From assembly GCA_036877525.1 (NCBI GenBank), contig JAZGTH010000101.1, forward strand, positions 62,001-126,000: a stretch of DNA of 64,000 nucleotides, written 5' to 3'. The position numbers and the translations under genes are program-made. Origin of the DNA: Chromobotia macracanthus (lineage: Eukaryota; Chordata; Actinopteri; Cypriniformes; Botiidae). Positions within the stretch are counted from its first letter, which is position 1, and each line of letters starts with the position of its first letter. Positions 49,204-62,400 of this stretch are shown here, piece after piece. A model generated the notes under the pieces. That model saw only the letters and a list, made by a program, of their open reading frames with translations, made no database searches and was not told where the DNA came from.

Positions 49204-50362
49204 AAATAGTAGAGCTCTGTTTTTTTAAATACTTGATGGGGAAATGAGGTCAAATTACAATCTCAGATTTGACTGTAGATATCGGACTTTTGTCAAATCT
49301 AACTATCTATCTGTCTGTTTCTAGAAAGAAATCATGATACTTCAGCTAATGTCACCATTTGTTTTCATTCTACTTGTTTCCTAGAAACAATTGAAATATA
49401 AAGAGATCTAATTTTGTGATCTTTTCCTCTCCGCATTTCCCTGTAGGAGAGGCAGCAAACTGCAGGTTATGGATATCTATGGTAAATTCTAGGACAGTCT
49501 GAGCATTGATTCCTGTGCTGTGTGAGACGGATCTGCCTGTTGCCTGAGGAGCTACACAATTTTGCCTGTATAATCAGTTTTCTGTCTCTGATGGCAAAAA
49601 TCACAATATTTTCTAACTTTGAACACAGTCACATTCTAAACTTTAAAAGAGAACTTAAAATGAGTTTTTAATGAGCTAATTTCGGGTTACGAAGTAGCGT
49701 CTTTGTCAAAAGATCTGAGATATGATATAGGGAATAAAGATTTAGTAGATTAAATGATTCGGGAGCCGTTTTTTCAGGCAGCATAGCTTTCTATACATTT
49801 ACAGTACAAGTACAACATTTTTTTTGGCCCTATCATTTAGGTTTGTGCCACATGTTTAATGTACTGTTGGGTTACTGTTACAGTTATGAATGGTGAAATA
49901 ACTCGTAACTGAATAATGGTAATAACTATTCTGAGGCAGGCTGTTTTGATCTCTGTACTAAAAAACAGTCAAGAACTGACTCTGCTAATCAACTACAGAC
50001 CCTCTTTGCAGGAGTTTTAGAATTACATTTTAGTACATGTCTACATTTTAGAACGTACAGACTTAAGAGTGTTTATTCTAGGTGAGTAGCATTATTTCTG
50101 TGACTCTGGAGTGATGTGTTTATTTATGCTCTGCAACAGATGTAAATAATAACTCCCCTCGTGGGCCATGCAGGTGTGCCGTGAATTACTGTTCATAAGG
50201 GAGAATATCAAATGAAGATACATGCACTGTTTGTGTGTAAATATCTGTAACTACTAAATAAAGTCATCCCCTTCAAACCTCTGGATTTGCAGTCTAGATC
50301 CACTAATGAATTTGCCTTCTTGGACGTTAATGTTATTTATTGTCTAGCAAGAATTTCAACAA
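49204..50362 (+). other. Intron-like DNA, no exon seen
   Basis: AT-rich and no open frame of 60 codons or more. Nothing else is recognised. Confidence 0.65.
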
Positions 50363-50700
50363 TACCAAGATTTTATCAGTACACATTTTAGTAGGAACTA
50401 CCCCATCAGCACAGCTTTTTACTGGTTCCACTTTGTGACATCACATTGTCTGACAGACAAAATTCTGTCAATCATTGTGATGTCACAAAATTTTCTTTAT
50501 GTAATGTTTTTGGCAAAAACCAATATAATTTTTGCCTTCAGTACCAAGGTTTAAATGCACATTTGGGTAGGACCTACCCTATCTGCCCAGGGTTTTCGGT
50601 TCAACACTGACTTTGTGACAACAGTTGGCTGACAGACTCTCTGCCATTGTGATGTCACAAAGTGTTCTTCATGTGATGTTTTCTGTAAAGTTGCTCACTG
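50363..50700 (+). repeat. Tandem duplication, period about 179 bp
   Basis: Unit 1 starts TACCAAGATTTTATC at 50363 and unit 2 starts TACCAAGGTTTAAATG at 50542. They share, in order, GCACATTT/ACACATTT, GTAGGAMCTACCC, GCMCAG, CTTTGTGACA, CTGACAGAC, ATTGTGATGTCACAAA and TTCTT.ATGT.ATG. In unit 1, TTTGTGACATCACA (50432-50445) and TGTGATGTCACAAA (50476-50489) are perfect 14-bp inverted repeats. Confidence 0.8.
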
Positions 50701-52300
50701 GGTAAAGAAATAGAAACAACATTGAGTTAAATTAATGTTTTCATTCCATAACCCCCACTCATTTACAGTTCTGTCTTCTCAACACTCTTGATTTTAAATC
50801 TGTTTACATCACAGACCACCATTTCTCTGTAAAGCCTCTGAAGCCTCTGTATCTTCAGAAATATGTATTCACAAGCCTAAGGCCGAGAACCTCATACGTT
50901 GAGTTTGATGTGGAAAAAGAACCTTTCATCTCCAGGCAGCTCGCGCATAATCTGGGTAGTGACGGTTGTACGTATTGCCATTGTCTCGCAAAATTGCTCC
51001 CTCTTTACTCCGGGCTCCTCAAAATGACTTGAGCCGAGGGAAAAATCATGAAACATGACAGGCATTGTCTAATCCCTGGAGGGATCAGAGAAGTATGGTT
51101 CTGGAATGATCTCACCTAATGAAAGCAAGCAGGTGATGAGACACACCTGCAGCTCTCTCTTTTGCACCCTCCTCTCACAACACTTCATTAATATTCGTAA
51201 TCCAGACACCCGTGATTCAAATGTCATTCAGGTTAGTAGAGGGCGGAGGGTGGATCCCTCCACAGGTATCCTGATGGGAGAACACGCGGCTAAGATGCTG
51301 ACAAGAATAGCGTGTGGAGATGATGTTCAGCTATCATCTCCGCTCAGCTGAGGAGAGAAAGGCTGTCTGGTACATCATTTGTGTAAAGACACACAACTCC
51401 ATGTTGTTTTCTACATGGATGAGCTTCCTAAGCGATATGCCGGATTGATTTAGACTTTCTTGTGAGAGGTTGTCTATCTCCGCAGGGGGACTTGAGCTCA
51501 CGTTGATGTTGTATAAGAAAGTTACTTTGACAAATTGAGGGCCTAAAAGTTGTAACTTTGCTGATGAAATGTACACTTAAATGAATGTGAGGCCTTGCTA
51601 GTAATAATCACAAAAGCTTTAGCAGTTGCTTGTGTTTGTGACTAAATCTTCTAAAGTAACCCGGGGGAAATGTTAATCATCAGTTGTTCTTTTAACCGCT
51701 CAGCAGGCTTAATTGAATTCTCATCTGTGTTTCATTTTAGTATCATTTTGGTCTCAGATGTTTCTCTATAGGAATATAAAAGGAAACCTATAAAACTCCA
51801 CAAATTACAAATGACTTTCAAATAAAAGTATGTCATAGCATCTCTAAAACTTGTGTTTTATAAACACAATGATGTATTGTGTTTTAAAGAAATGTTTTAT
51901 ATTGAAATCTATGGCTTTTGAATGCAGTTTTTGTGACATTATTAAGATCTTTTAAATATAGAAGCAGGAGGCATACAGTAAGGTGATGTTGCAAAAAATG
52001 TAGCCCACTTTAATGTGCACATCGTTTGGGTGATGCTAGTGGTGCAGAAAAGACACATTTGACCTTTAAGCAAAAGTCACCATTTGCTTTTCATTTAATC
52101 CTAATGCTGTCTGGGAGAAATGACTGATATCCTGTTTGTTTTCTATAAGATGTGAATTTGAGTCATTCTGGACACTTGTGTTTCTATTGGCTTTCATGTA
52201 TTTTATTGATCACTTAAACAGATGTCTAAGATGTCCATCTAAATCACCATGTGAAAAAAGTAAAACAAATGTTAGAATTTTGTTATGTAATATTAATGCC
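50701..52300 (+). other. Intron-like DNA, no exon seen
   Basis: Around 50880-51520 the sequence is more complex and CpG-containing, with frames of 80-81 codons that I cannot assign. It may be a regulatory block. The rest is AT-rich. Confidence 0.5.
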
Positions 52301-52350
52301 CCTCTCTCTCTCTGTCTCTGTCTCTCTCTGTCTCTCTCTCTCTGTCTCTG

Positions 52351-52431
<81 letters not shown>

Positions 52432-52568
52432 GTCTCTGTCTCTGTCTCTGTCTGCCTCTGTCTGTCTCTGTCTGTCTCTGTCTCTGTCTGTCTCTGTCTG
52501 TCTCTGTCTCTCTCTCTGTCTCTGTCTCTCTGTCTCTCTCTCTGTCTCTGTCTCTCTCTCTGTCTCTG

Positions 52569-52599
<31 letters not shown>

Positions 52600-52600
52600 G
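52301..52600 (+). repeat. 300-bp (TC)n/(TCTG)n compound microsatellite
   Basis: Composed almost wholly of TCTC and TCTG units on the + strand. It is the sole cause of the 161-, 120- and 113-codon Ser/Leu/Val/Cys- or Arg/Glu/Asp-repeat open frames here; these are not genes. It is likely highly length-polymorphic. Confidence 0.97.
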
Positions 52601-55600
52601 CCTTTTTGCTTGAGAGTTTAAAGATTCTAGTCAAATCCTTTAAATAAATAAAAGGTTAAACCTTTCATGCAGTCTGCAGTCTCTGCAGTTCTGTACTTGT
52701 ATTAAGATCAAATACTAATGATAATACCAATTGCCTTAATTACAAGTGGCTTAAATACAAATCAGGCCAAGGTGCCCGAAATGGCCATCAAAAACATGGC
52801 TGATTATGTCAAGTTCCTCTAGCTGTAGTTTACATCAGTTAGGATACCTTGGATTTCAATTTCTGCTCAGCTGGACAAAGGACTGGCTTAATTCTCTGTG
52901 CTAAGCCTCAAAGGGGTGTGCAGACCTGCCCACAGCATGCTGTTAATTTGCCATTAACACCATGGTCTGAAAATATCCCATAAGTCTTTGCATGACAAAC
53001 ACTAGGGCTGGAACAGACGGTGTTTCTTATATCCACAAATTCCCTTTCTGGAGTTGGTAAAGGAGTCTAACAGGTAAATATTTTGGCTGCTTTATTGATG
53101 GTGAGATCACCTGGAGTGATTATTCTTAGTTCATGTCGGTGCCCTTAGCTGATGCAGAATAGCAGCAGGGGAGACGCACTATCTAGTTGAAAAATGTGCT
53201 TGTGCGCTTTGTGAATAAATATTAGGAACATTGGTGTTTAACTTGGCTGAACTTACCAGGTCTGAACTTAGAGTTTCCAAATTAAAGATGAACAGCCCAA
53301 TGAATTGTGGGTAAGAGAGAGGCTTTTTACTTAGACTGGAAAAGAACCATTCTAATTGTCAGCAAATGTGCTGGCAAATTTGTAGGCATTAATGGTAAAG
53401 TGTGCCTTTCTGCTTCAATATCTGAACTTTTAAAATGAGTCACAAATGTAACTTGAAAGCATTGACAGTCTTTAACTTAGAAGTGTGTCTCACATCAAAC
53501 TGCCCATTTGGTTTATGTGGAAATCGGTTCTAATGCGTGATCTTTTATTGAGGTCTCACTTGCCTCCCGGCGGTCTCGGTATCCACGTAGGCTTGGTGAA
53601 CGAGTCTCAGCTGCCGGTTCCTTCATTTTTTATTGCCAAGCAATTAAAATCTGTATGGAAGGAGAGAGACCCACGGCATAGAAACCGAGAGAAGTGGAGG
53701 CAGAAGATCTCAGCAGCTGAGGGGGAGAAGTGGTGTTTACGACATAATCGCTGAGGAGCATGACTTATCTGTGGCACACGCTCATGTTTCTGATGAGAGA
53801 GGGCTGCTGGGATACGCCAGTGTCGTCCCTGGAAGAGGCTTCCAGAACCCCCTAAGCTACGGAGGTGTCATTTCAGCACTGCCCGGTTTTCCACCAATTC
53901 CAGAACCATGAATACCAACCAAATGATTTGGGGAGAGACAGGGATTGGTGCTTTCTCCTGTCAGCTTTCTCAATAGGTTTGTGAGTCATCACTGGAGCTA
54001 AATATTTTCTTCTGAAAAAGAAGAATGCTTGTGTCGAATCAAAACATGCTGTGAGAGCAGCAGCAAAAAGAGGTCACTGCATATCACATACAAACGGGCA
54101 TTTCTGAGACCACCTCCTCCATCTCAAAACAAAGGCAACAGAGCTATATGAAATAAAGCCAGTCTTGACAACCTCTCATTTTGATGGCTTCTCTTTATTC
54201 TTCCTTTTAATGTGCATGTGCGCTTTAGTTTGCAAAAAGCAATTACACCTTTCAGACACAGAAACTGATGTTTTTGCTGCTTGTGTGAACTTTAAAATGT
54301 TTTCTATATAGGTTGTGTTTGATGACTATGGGTTTTCTCTTGCAAAGTACATAAAAGGCCGAGAGGATTCATTGATAGTGAAATCTTTCTTCAAAGACCG
54401 AGATGTTGCAATAAATTTGTGTGACCTTGAGCTGTCGTCATTAAACAGCAAACAGCTGGTGGGGCACCATTTTTAGTGTGTGATTCTTTCAGATACAGAC
54501 ATCTTATCTGGACTCAGAGCTTCTTCTGTGGTAAACATATTGACTGGTAGATAACATCACAGGGAACATTTCTCAATACTGGGGTAGTTCATCCTGTATT
54601 TTAAAATCTTTAACAGTAGATTGAAGAATAGCTGTTTGTCATTCTTGTTCTGCGCTGTGATCAATGCAGAGGCATTTGGCTTTTCAACTCAGTATTTTCA
54701 TTGATCTCCCAAAACCTTGTTGACATTCAAATGAAAAGCAAGACCAGGTGTTTTACTGACTTCCAAGAACATATTTTGAAAAAAATGTTATTCTGTCTTA
54801 GATAAAAATGTGACATTTCTGGGATCTAGACATTTAGAAACTTTAATGTTTTAAACTTTTTGGAAGAATGCAACACAGCATTTTATCATTTACAAGTGAC
54901 CACACCAAGCTGTCTGTGATTGTTGCCTTCTTAAAGATGATGAAAGTGATTGTTGCATTGTTAAAGATCCTCTGAGCCTCTATTTTCTGGTTTCCTGAAA
55001 ATTGCTTTAATAAATATATAAACAACTGGATTGTTAGTTTTAAAACTGGATTGTGGGTGTACACACCCTTTGTTAATATTTTTATTTATTTGATGAGCTT
55101 ACATGAAAGATTTGGCCCAGGTGTGGAGATTCTTAATTGGCAGCGTTCTTGTATACTCTCTTATGAGATCATCTCTCTCCATTATTCTTTTAGATCTCTC
55201 ATGTTTTGTGACAGCACTCCTCAAATATGCATTCACTTGAAAATGTGCTGCAGTCTCGTCTTAAAAGACATTTCTTCAAAATCTACAAGTTTCACAATGG
55301 AACTAAATCGAATTAAAAAAGGGGGTGGGAGGATGATCTTGTGGATGATTGATGACAAAAGCATTTTTTCAGCATTTCACACTTAAACAGGCATGTTTTA
55401 AAGAAGTTAAATGAGGACATGTCTAATCCGACTCCATTTGATGTGACACCTCCATTCCGATTCAAATGTAAATGTCTTGCTATAAACAACTTTACAATCT
55501 GAAAATCCAAATACCCTGGAGGATAAATAAAAGTGGTGCTTGGTAATGAGTGACTTGGTCTGGTGAGCAGTAAACAGATTAAGATGCATTAAGTCACTTC

Positions 55601-58600
55601 CTCAAGCCAATAAACATGAAGCATCGCATTGAGTTTTTACGTTAAGCCCCTGATGAATACCTGAACCGGGCATCTCTAGATTTACCCTCAACATACGGGC
55701 TGCAGCTGAATTCCATCCACAAGAGCTGATTAATCATTAGACTATTCAGCAAAAATTACACATGGATGAACTGTGGAACGTGTCCCAGCCCAGCAGCAAG
55801 ATACTGGCTTGCTTGTGGAGAAACTCAAACTCTGCTTCTGTCCGTTCCCCTGTTACATCAAACTCTGCGGTCTGATTGGATGAGATGGGTCTTGGAAAGA
55901 TCCGTGGTCTCTCTGGTAATCTCGCCAGCTGTCTGCGGCGAAGGTACAATTCTACAGGGCTCTCGCTGTAGTTAGCCAGGGATTATTTTTTCATGATAAG
56001 GTCTGTATCTGCTCTTCCTGTGGCTGCTGCAGCGCATGCTCCAGTAAGGACAGATTTCTCTTATTAGGCTGGATGTCATGCTGGAGCGCAGGGGCTGTGT
56101 TCTGCCGGGAGGAAGTGGAAATGAGAGGCGTTTTTTTTTATTTTTTTATTTTTGCCTGTGTGGGGGAAGCAAGACCTGAAGTGTGATATTACATTAAGTT
56201 AGGGGTGAAATAACTTTCCTCATCATTCACAGCTATGCAGAAAGTCTCAAAACTTGAAAGTGTAACTGCTAATTAGTGCAACAGGATACATGCTTTTTAA
56301 AGAAAAGTTATGGGTAGTACAATGATGTAGTTTGACATAGACATTCTGTAGAGCTTGTTGACTGCTGTTGAACAGTAATTATCTTTAATCTTAACTGAAT
56401 TCTCAGAGAAAGTCATCAGCATTTTTAACTCTGTTTAAAAAGGACCAATATACAACATGAAGTGGGTTATTTTCCTTTTCTTTGAAAAGAAAGAACCAAT
56501 ACAAGCTGACTTCCTTTGTAAAAAAAATAGTCCAATATTCCGCTCATTATCATGCTTTTGTTGTTCATGTGCAACTTATTGCCTGTGTAGTAACATATTT
56601 TTTTGTATCCTGCTAATGAATAAAGGAACCAATTCCATGCACTAGTGGTCAAACACTCTTCATTAGGGTGGGCGGCAGTCCTGGGTCGGGCGAATGAGGT
56701 CCACACAGCACATGCTGCTTGCTTACCGCGTTCTCCTTCAAAAGGGCAAGTTAAGTGGGTCTGGAAACAAGAGTGATTTTTGTCCGCAGTGTGCCGAGGT
56801 AGAAAAATGAGGGTAAATGTAGTGGGCTTTACTGATCAATAGTGCATTTCTGCACTGTGTGAAAGCAACATCGCTCACACTGAAAGAGAACAGTTGAGTT
56901 TTTGTCAATGTTATTTTTGCACGCTTCTTCCTCCTCACATTGAATTTAAGAGGGGGGAGTACAGTGCATTTAACATTTCATTATTTTGTACATCAAAGCA
57001 ACAAAACGGTGCTCTCAAATTTGTACTCCAGCTCCAACTTACTAATATATGTATACTTATAACTGCTCCCCCAGGATGGCTTTAAATATTGTGACCTACA
57101 TACTGTAATATTTATAGTGAATGTTTTACTAATGAAATTGTTTTTCCGTTTTGTAGCCTTGTCCATTGGCAACATCGTTAGTTTTCAGCACAAATCATGC
57201 ACCAAAAAAACGCAAGTGTTCCAATGTGATGCATTGTTTTAAAGCTTTTTAATGTTCTAAGGATGTAAAGCAAGTGAACTTTGAAATCGGTGAAAGAATC
57301 GTTGCCTTCTAAGCCATGACTAATTTAAGACCAAAGCCTCCAAACACTCCACAGTAATCCCCAGTCTTACACTGCAGTCCGCAACCTTTGATGAAAGTCA
57401 ATGAAGATCAAGGGAGCCCGTCAAGCTTTTTCCAATTTGTCAAGCCTAATACAAATGAAAGTCACTTTTTCAGAGAATATTGCATTGTTGGGCTCGGAGT
57501 TCCTTCAACAGGTTATTTGCTATACATCTAATCTTCTCTGAACAACACCACAAGAGAAAGTCCAAAAAAATGGTCTGTTTTGCACAGTTCCTACTGGCTT
57601 TTTTGCCTTATGATATTTAATGTTTCATTTAAGGTGTAATCAAATTCTGTGCAGTCTAATGGACGAGATTTGTCATAGCTCAAGTCTTTATTATTAACAC
57701 CTGAGGTTTTCAGAATGTTGATAAATTTGGTGCCTGTATCCTGCAAGCTATTCTTTGGTGTAGGAATGGCTACTATTATTGGCTCAGTCTTCAACTCAAG
57801 TTTTCGCTTTGAATCAGTGGCTCGGTGTGACTAACGCAGTTAGAGCAGATCTTAACAATCTGTAAAGGACAAAGATATTCAGAACAGTATTAGTAATAAA
57901 TATTTTAAGTAACTAAAAGTAGTAGTAATCAAGCAACAAAACATTACAATATGTTATCAAGAAGCAGTACGGTTTTTGTTATTCTTTAAATACTAAAATA
58001 ATTTATGAAATGGCCATAATCATGAAGTAGAATTTGAATTAAAATCAATAAATTCATTCTTTACAATCTGTAGACATATCAAAGTGACATATGTTAATCT
58101 GAATTTCTGTTCTAACCAGTTGTAAAGCGACAATCAACACATTTGTTGCATTTCTGTCTGTTGCATTACATCTTTCTCAGTGTGGTGCAGCTTTTTTGCA
58201 GTCAGTGTGAACAGAAAAAATAAGTGATAAGGCACATGCATTTCACAAAAATAAGTGCGATTGCATGTATTGCGTAGTTCCTGGTTAGCACAATGTCAGT
58301 GTTAGGTGTACATAATATCAACACAAATTAATATCTGGATTTTTTGTTTGTAAGGTACAAGGAGGAGTCATCGTCTCATCCATGTTTATTTTGTTAATTT
58401 CATGTTTTAATCCATGTTAATTTCTCTGCATTCAGGAATCAGGGACCAAAAATGCTTGTTTCCCCCATATTTTTTCTGTAACACCTTGTGTAGCTAATCA
58501 GTAAATAAACTATTTGAAATTCAATTGTGTTTGTTAATGAGACAAGGTCAAATAAAATATAATCAGTTAACATACAAGGCATCTTAATTATTGCATTGAA

Positions 58601-59037
58601 ATGTCCTTCCGGGAATAGTAAGTCAATTCTGTATCATGCAAAACAAAAATTGCTTTGAATCGCTGGCATTAAAATGCGTGATATCAGCTCATAATTACTG
58701 CTCAACACAATGAGTCCAATTATAACCAACGAAGACTAATTAGAAAAGTCACCTCAGCACTTTCAGTAATTATACACCTACAAATACAGAAATGTATTTA
58801 GGCTGGTTATAACTCATATAAAGTATATTTTGCAGTAATTAGATATTATACATCTTAAAGAACAAGTGACGTGTAATGTTCTTGTGACTGCGAAAATAAT
58901 ACAGCTATTTGTGTTTTAAATTACAATGACAGCTGACCTAGACTTAATCAGACATGGTTACATTAGAGCTTTCTTCTATATGAGTTTAGCAGTTCATATG
59001 AATTTAAAAGGTGATGATGATACTGGCAATCTCAAAA
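52601..59037 (+). other. Intron-like DNA with several complex blocks
   Basis: Blocks at about 53530-53930, 54200-54480, 55700-56130 and 58540-58780 are GC-richer or rich in TAAT motifs, without repeats, and may be regulatory. Elsewhere the DNA is AT-rich. No reading frame resembles a known exon; in particular, the conserved first Ig domain of an IgLON gene is absent. Confidence 0.45.
58540..58780. promoter_or_regulatory. Candidate conserved enhancer block
   Basis: Repeat-free sequence with clustered homeodomain cores (CTTAATTATTGC, CATAATTACTGC, GACTAATTAGAAA, CAGTAATTAT) between 58583 and 58770. Four TAATTA-type sites within about 190 bp exceed what a mixed-composition stretch usually shows, although AT-richness inflates such counts. 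Confidence 0.35.
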
Positions 59038-59452
59038 CAGTTTCTCTTTAACTCTGTCTAAATCTCTCTCTATTTAAAAATGTCAGACATAATATGTTTA
59101 AAGGGATAGTTTACCCAAAAATGGTTTTCCATCATTTACTCTCATGCCATACCAAACCTGTATGACTTTATTCCTTCTGTGGAACACAAAAGATGATATT
59201 TTGAGAGATGTCTTGGTGGTTTAGTGTCCATACAAAAGAAGTTAATGGGTGTCACTGTTATTTGGTTACCAAGGTGCTTTAAAATATCATCTTTGTATTC
59301 CTCAAAAGCAAAAACATCACAGAGGGTTGGAATGACATAAGGCTGAGTAAATTATTGGAAAATTGTCATTTTTGGGGGAACTATCCCTTTAAACATATTT
59401 TGTCTGACATTTTAAAATAGAGAGAGGTTTAGACAGAGCTAAAGAGAAACTG
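59038..59452. mobile_element. Fold-back MITE with about 85-bp inverted arms
   Basis: A core bounded by TTTAAAGGGATAGTTTACCC (from 59097) and GGGGGAACTATCCCTTTAAA (to 59393) is an AAAGGGATAGTTCACCC-family element. The symmetry continues outside it: 59038-59096 and 59394-59452 are reverse complements over 59 bp with about four mismatches. The left interior has the family landmark CCAAACCTGTATGACTTTAT. The whole unit is about 415 bp and non-coding. Confidence 0.9.
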
Positions 59453-62400
59453 TTGTGCTATTCCACATGATCCAAATGGCTATTCTGCACTGCATCTAAA
59501 ATTTGTCTCAAAGGCTGAGTTTATAAACATTTTATTTTATGCTTTCTTGCAATCTTAACACCAGTCACAGAGTTTCACAAAGTCAAGTGAACACTTCTGG
59601 GCCAACATATTGAGGAGGCTGTTTGTATCCACACATCCATCAATCATTAAAGTATGTTGAAATTGGACAGCAGAGGTAAAATGGCAGAGGCTGGGTGTAG
59701 TTATGGCTACTTCAGTTATGGCTATTGTTTTCAGTACGGAACAGCTGTGTTCACACCAGTTTATGATGTCCTGCTCCTTTTCTTCTCCTTTAGTAACTTT
59801 CTATTGTTTTCATGTGAGTAAATGTCTTACACAGAAGCAGTAGCTGAAGTGCAAAATTAACTTTTTAGCCACATCTCCTAATAAGGTAGCAGGTGAAGAG
59901 ATACATTTTGCAAGTTAAAAATTGTATTTTTGTGTCTCTGACATTGAAATTATCTAGCCATTTTTTTTACAACCATGAATGACACAGGTTATGGTACTCG
60001 CAGCATCATATTAGTCTCTATATGAAATTATGTGCTCTCATTAAAAAGGGTTCAAATTTTTGGTGGGTTCATGCAGAATATGTCTTCACATGGAACTGTG
60101 CATGGAAAGAACAACTTTCATAAGCCTAGATAAGCATAAAGTTGTTGAAAGATCTGCAACTTTCAGTCACTTAACAAGCACCACTTTACAAGCAGACAGC
60201 AGCCCTGCATTTGAGAAAGTTTGAAGGCAGGAAACTGTGTGTGTATGTAAACACCACTTCCATCATTAGCCTGTTCAATAGTCATTTTTGTAACACACTT
60301 CATGTGTGCAATATAGCAAAAATAGTAATTATTTTTGACCTTGTTTCCCAAACACATCCCCATCTGTAATTGGTCAGGAAAACAGACAGTACCGCCCCCA
60401 GTGCATGCTATTGGTTGAGCCAATGTTTCTATCTGAGGATCAGACAAACAGAGCTTATACTCTGCAAGTGACTTTTAATGCTGCTTGGCTGATCCAAAAA
60501 TAAATAATTAAAACGACTCGTGTGCCTTGACCACTGCCTCCATGTTCTTTTTATCATAGCTCTGCAAAAAAACAACACTGTAGACTTCAATCTCTGTGAA
60601 CAGAGCTGGTCCTTCCTGGTAATGACTGAAAACATTATGAGGGGAAAACAAGTTCATTTTCAAAGGCTACAATATTACAGTAATGCAATTTTATTCTATT
60701 ACTTGTTATTTTGATGTACCACTGAAATACCACTTGAAAGATGTTGGCACTTGTTTGGTTTGAATTTGTGGCTTATGAATGTGTTTCAAGCATTTGTTCC
60801 TCTTTTCTCAATAGGTGCTGATTAGCAAACAAAGTTTAAACGGCTGCTTGCCCTCATAGTGCTTCTAAGGAGATTCCTGCTATGCCGACACAACTGCTTG
60901 ACAGATAAAAAATGGGCAGGCCGTGAGCCGCTCCCTGCATGAGATTTGTCATCATATCTAGTCCAGTTGCTTCAGGGTCAGGACTCAAATTAATTCCTAA
61001 CTGACTACAGCAGACTGTGTGAGTGATAGTGGAGGCTGCTATTTTTGAACAATAGAAATGCATGTGCCTGATGGCTGGATGGATGTGGTTGTAGCATCAG
61101 TTCTTTGAATTGCTCTGTAATTTACTAACCCTTCGTCAAAAACACATCAGCACAGTTCATTACTGCACTGTAACACTGCAGGAGAGGATGTGCCTTTAAA
61201 CCGCATTCAAACGTTTGGCCACCCTGTTATAACCCTTCCTACTGAAGCAGCCACCAGATTGGTTCCATCGTATAATGCAGTGTTAACAATGTTTGTTTTG
61301 TTCAGGATGGTTTTGTTAAGCTTGTTACATATAGCTAGTCGATTCATTGTTCAATACAATACAAAGCCATATTTTTGTACGCAGCCCCTTTATTATTATT
61401 TTCACAAAACTACACAAGGTGTGTGAAGACAAAGGAAAAATATCCACTTGTTTGTTCACCTTGGTATTCAAGGCTACAGGTTGCCAGAAGTATTAGAGGT
61501 TTTATTTATTTATTTTGGCAAACAGTTTTATGAGTTTTATGTCTCAATCGCAGTTGCATGCGGGGAATGGTTTCAAAATACAAAACAAGACACTATTGTT
61601 CCTCTGCACACGCTGGTTTGTTAGTTTCAACAATGTTTCTCTGAAGGAGAATATCCATATTTTTGTCTTGTGGAATTTTTAAATTTTAAGAAATGCGTGA
61701 GAATTTCTTGAGGCCCAAACTAGAACACCATGATAAGCTTATGTTTTAGTCATTTTGATGCTTAAAACTGAAAGACATGACAACACAACATCTGTGTTAT
61801 CTGTGTTTTGCCTTGAGGACATGACGATTTACACAAAGGAATGAAACATTAGATGAAATACAACAGAGAATGTACATCAAACTGCTTTGTGATGTCTGTG
61901 GTTTAACAAATTTTACACCACTTTGAAATCTGAAGGAGAAACCTTCAAACAAGACACAGAATAACATCATGTTCTTTTCCCTTTATTTATACCAATGAAA
62001 CAAAGAAAAATTTATGCCAAGGACATAACTCTCAGACTTAGTGCAGCAGGTTATCACATGAGAGAGGAGATCTTCAAAGTTCACAGTGAGGTTAGCAGCT
62101 CTCCTCTGGGAAAGCACTCCGTTCTGTTCAAACAGATTTCCAGACTGGAGATAATGGTGGTGTTGCGCATCTTCTAAACATAACCTTGAGTCAGGGACTT
62201 TGAGGTCAAAAGAATAAGGTGTTAGAAAGGTTTTTTTTATTGCAGTCTGGTCTACAGTGAGGTCAATCTAAAGAGCTTTTATTAGAAATGTCACAGACTA
62301 GTTTATCAGTGTGGGCTTATTTTCTAAAGATGTCTGTAATAGTGTATTTTCTCTACATGGTGACTTAAACATTCATATTTTGTATTTATATACATTTAGA

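Noticed and set aside
52136..52634. Open frames of 161, 120 and 113 codons on both strands
   Set aside because: Entirely produced by the TC/TCTG microsatellite; they encode only two- to six-residue periodic repeats.
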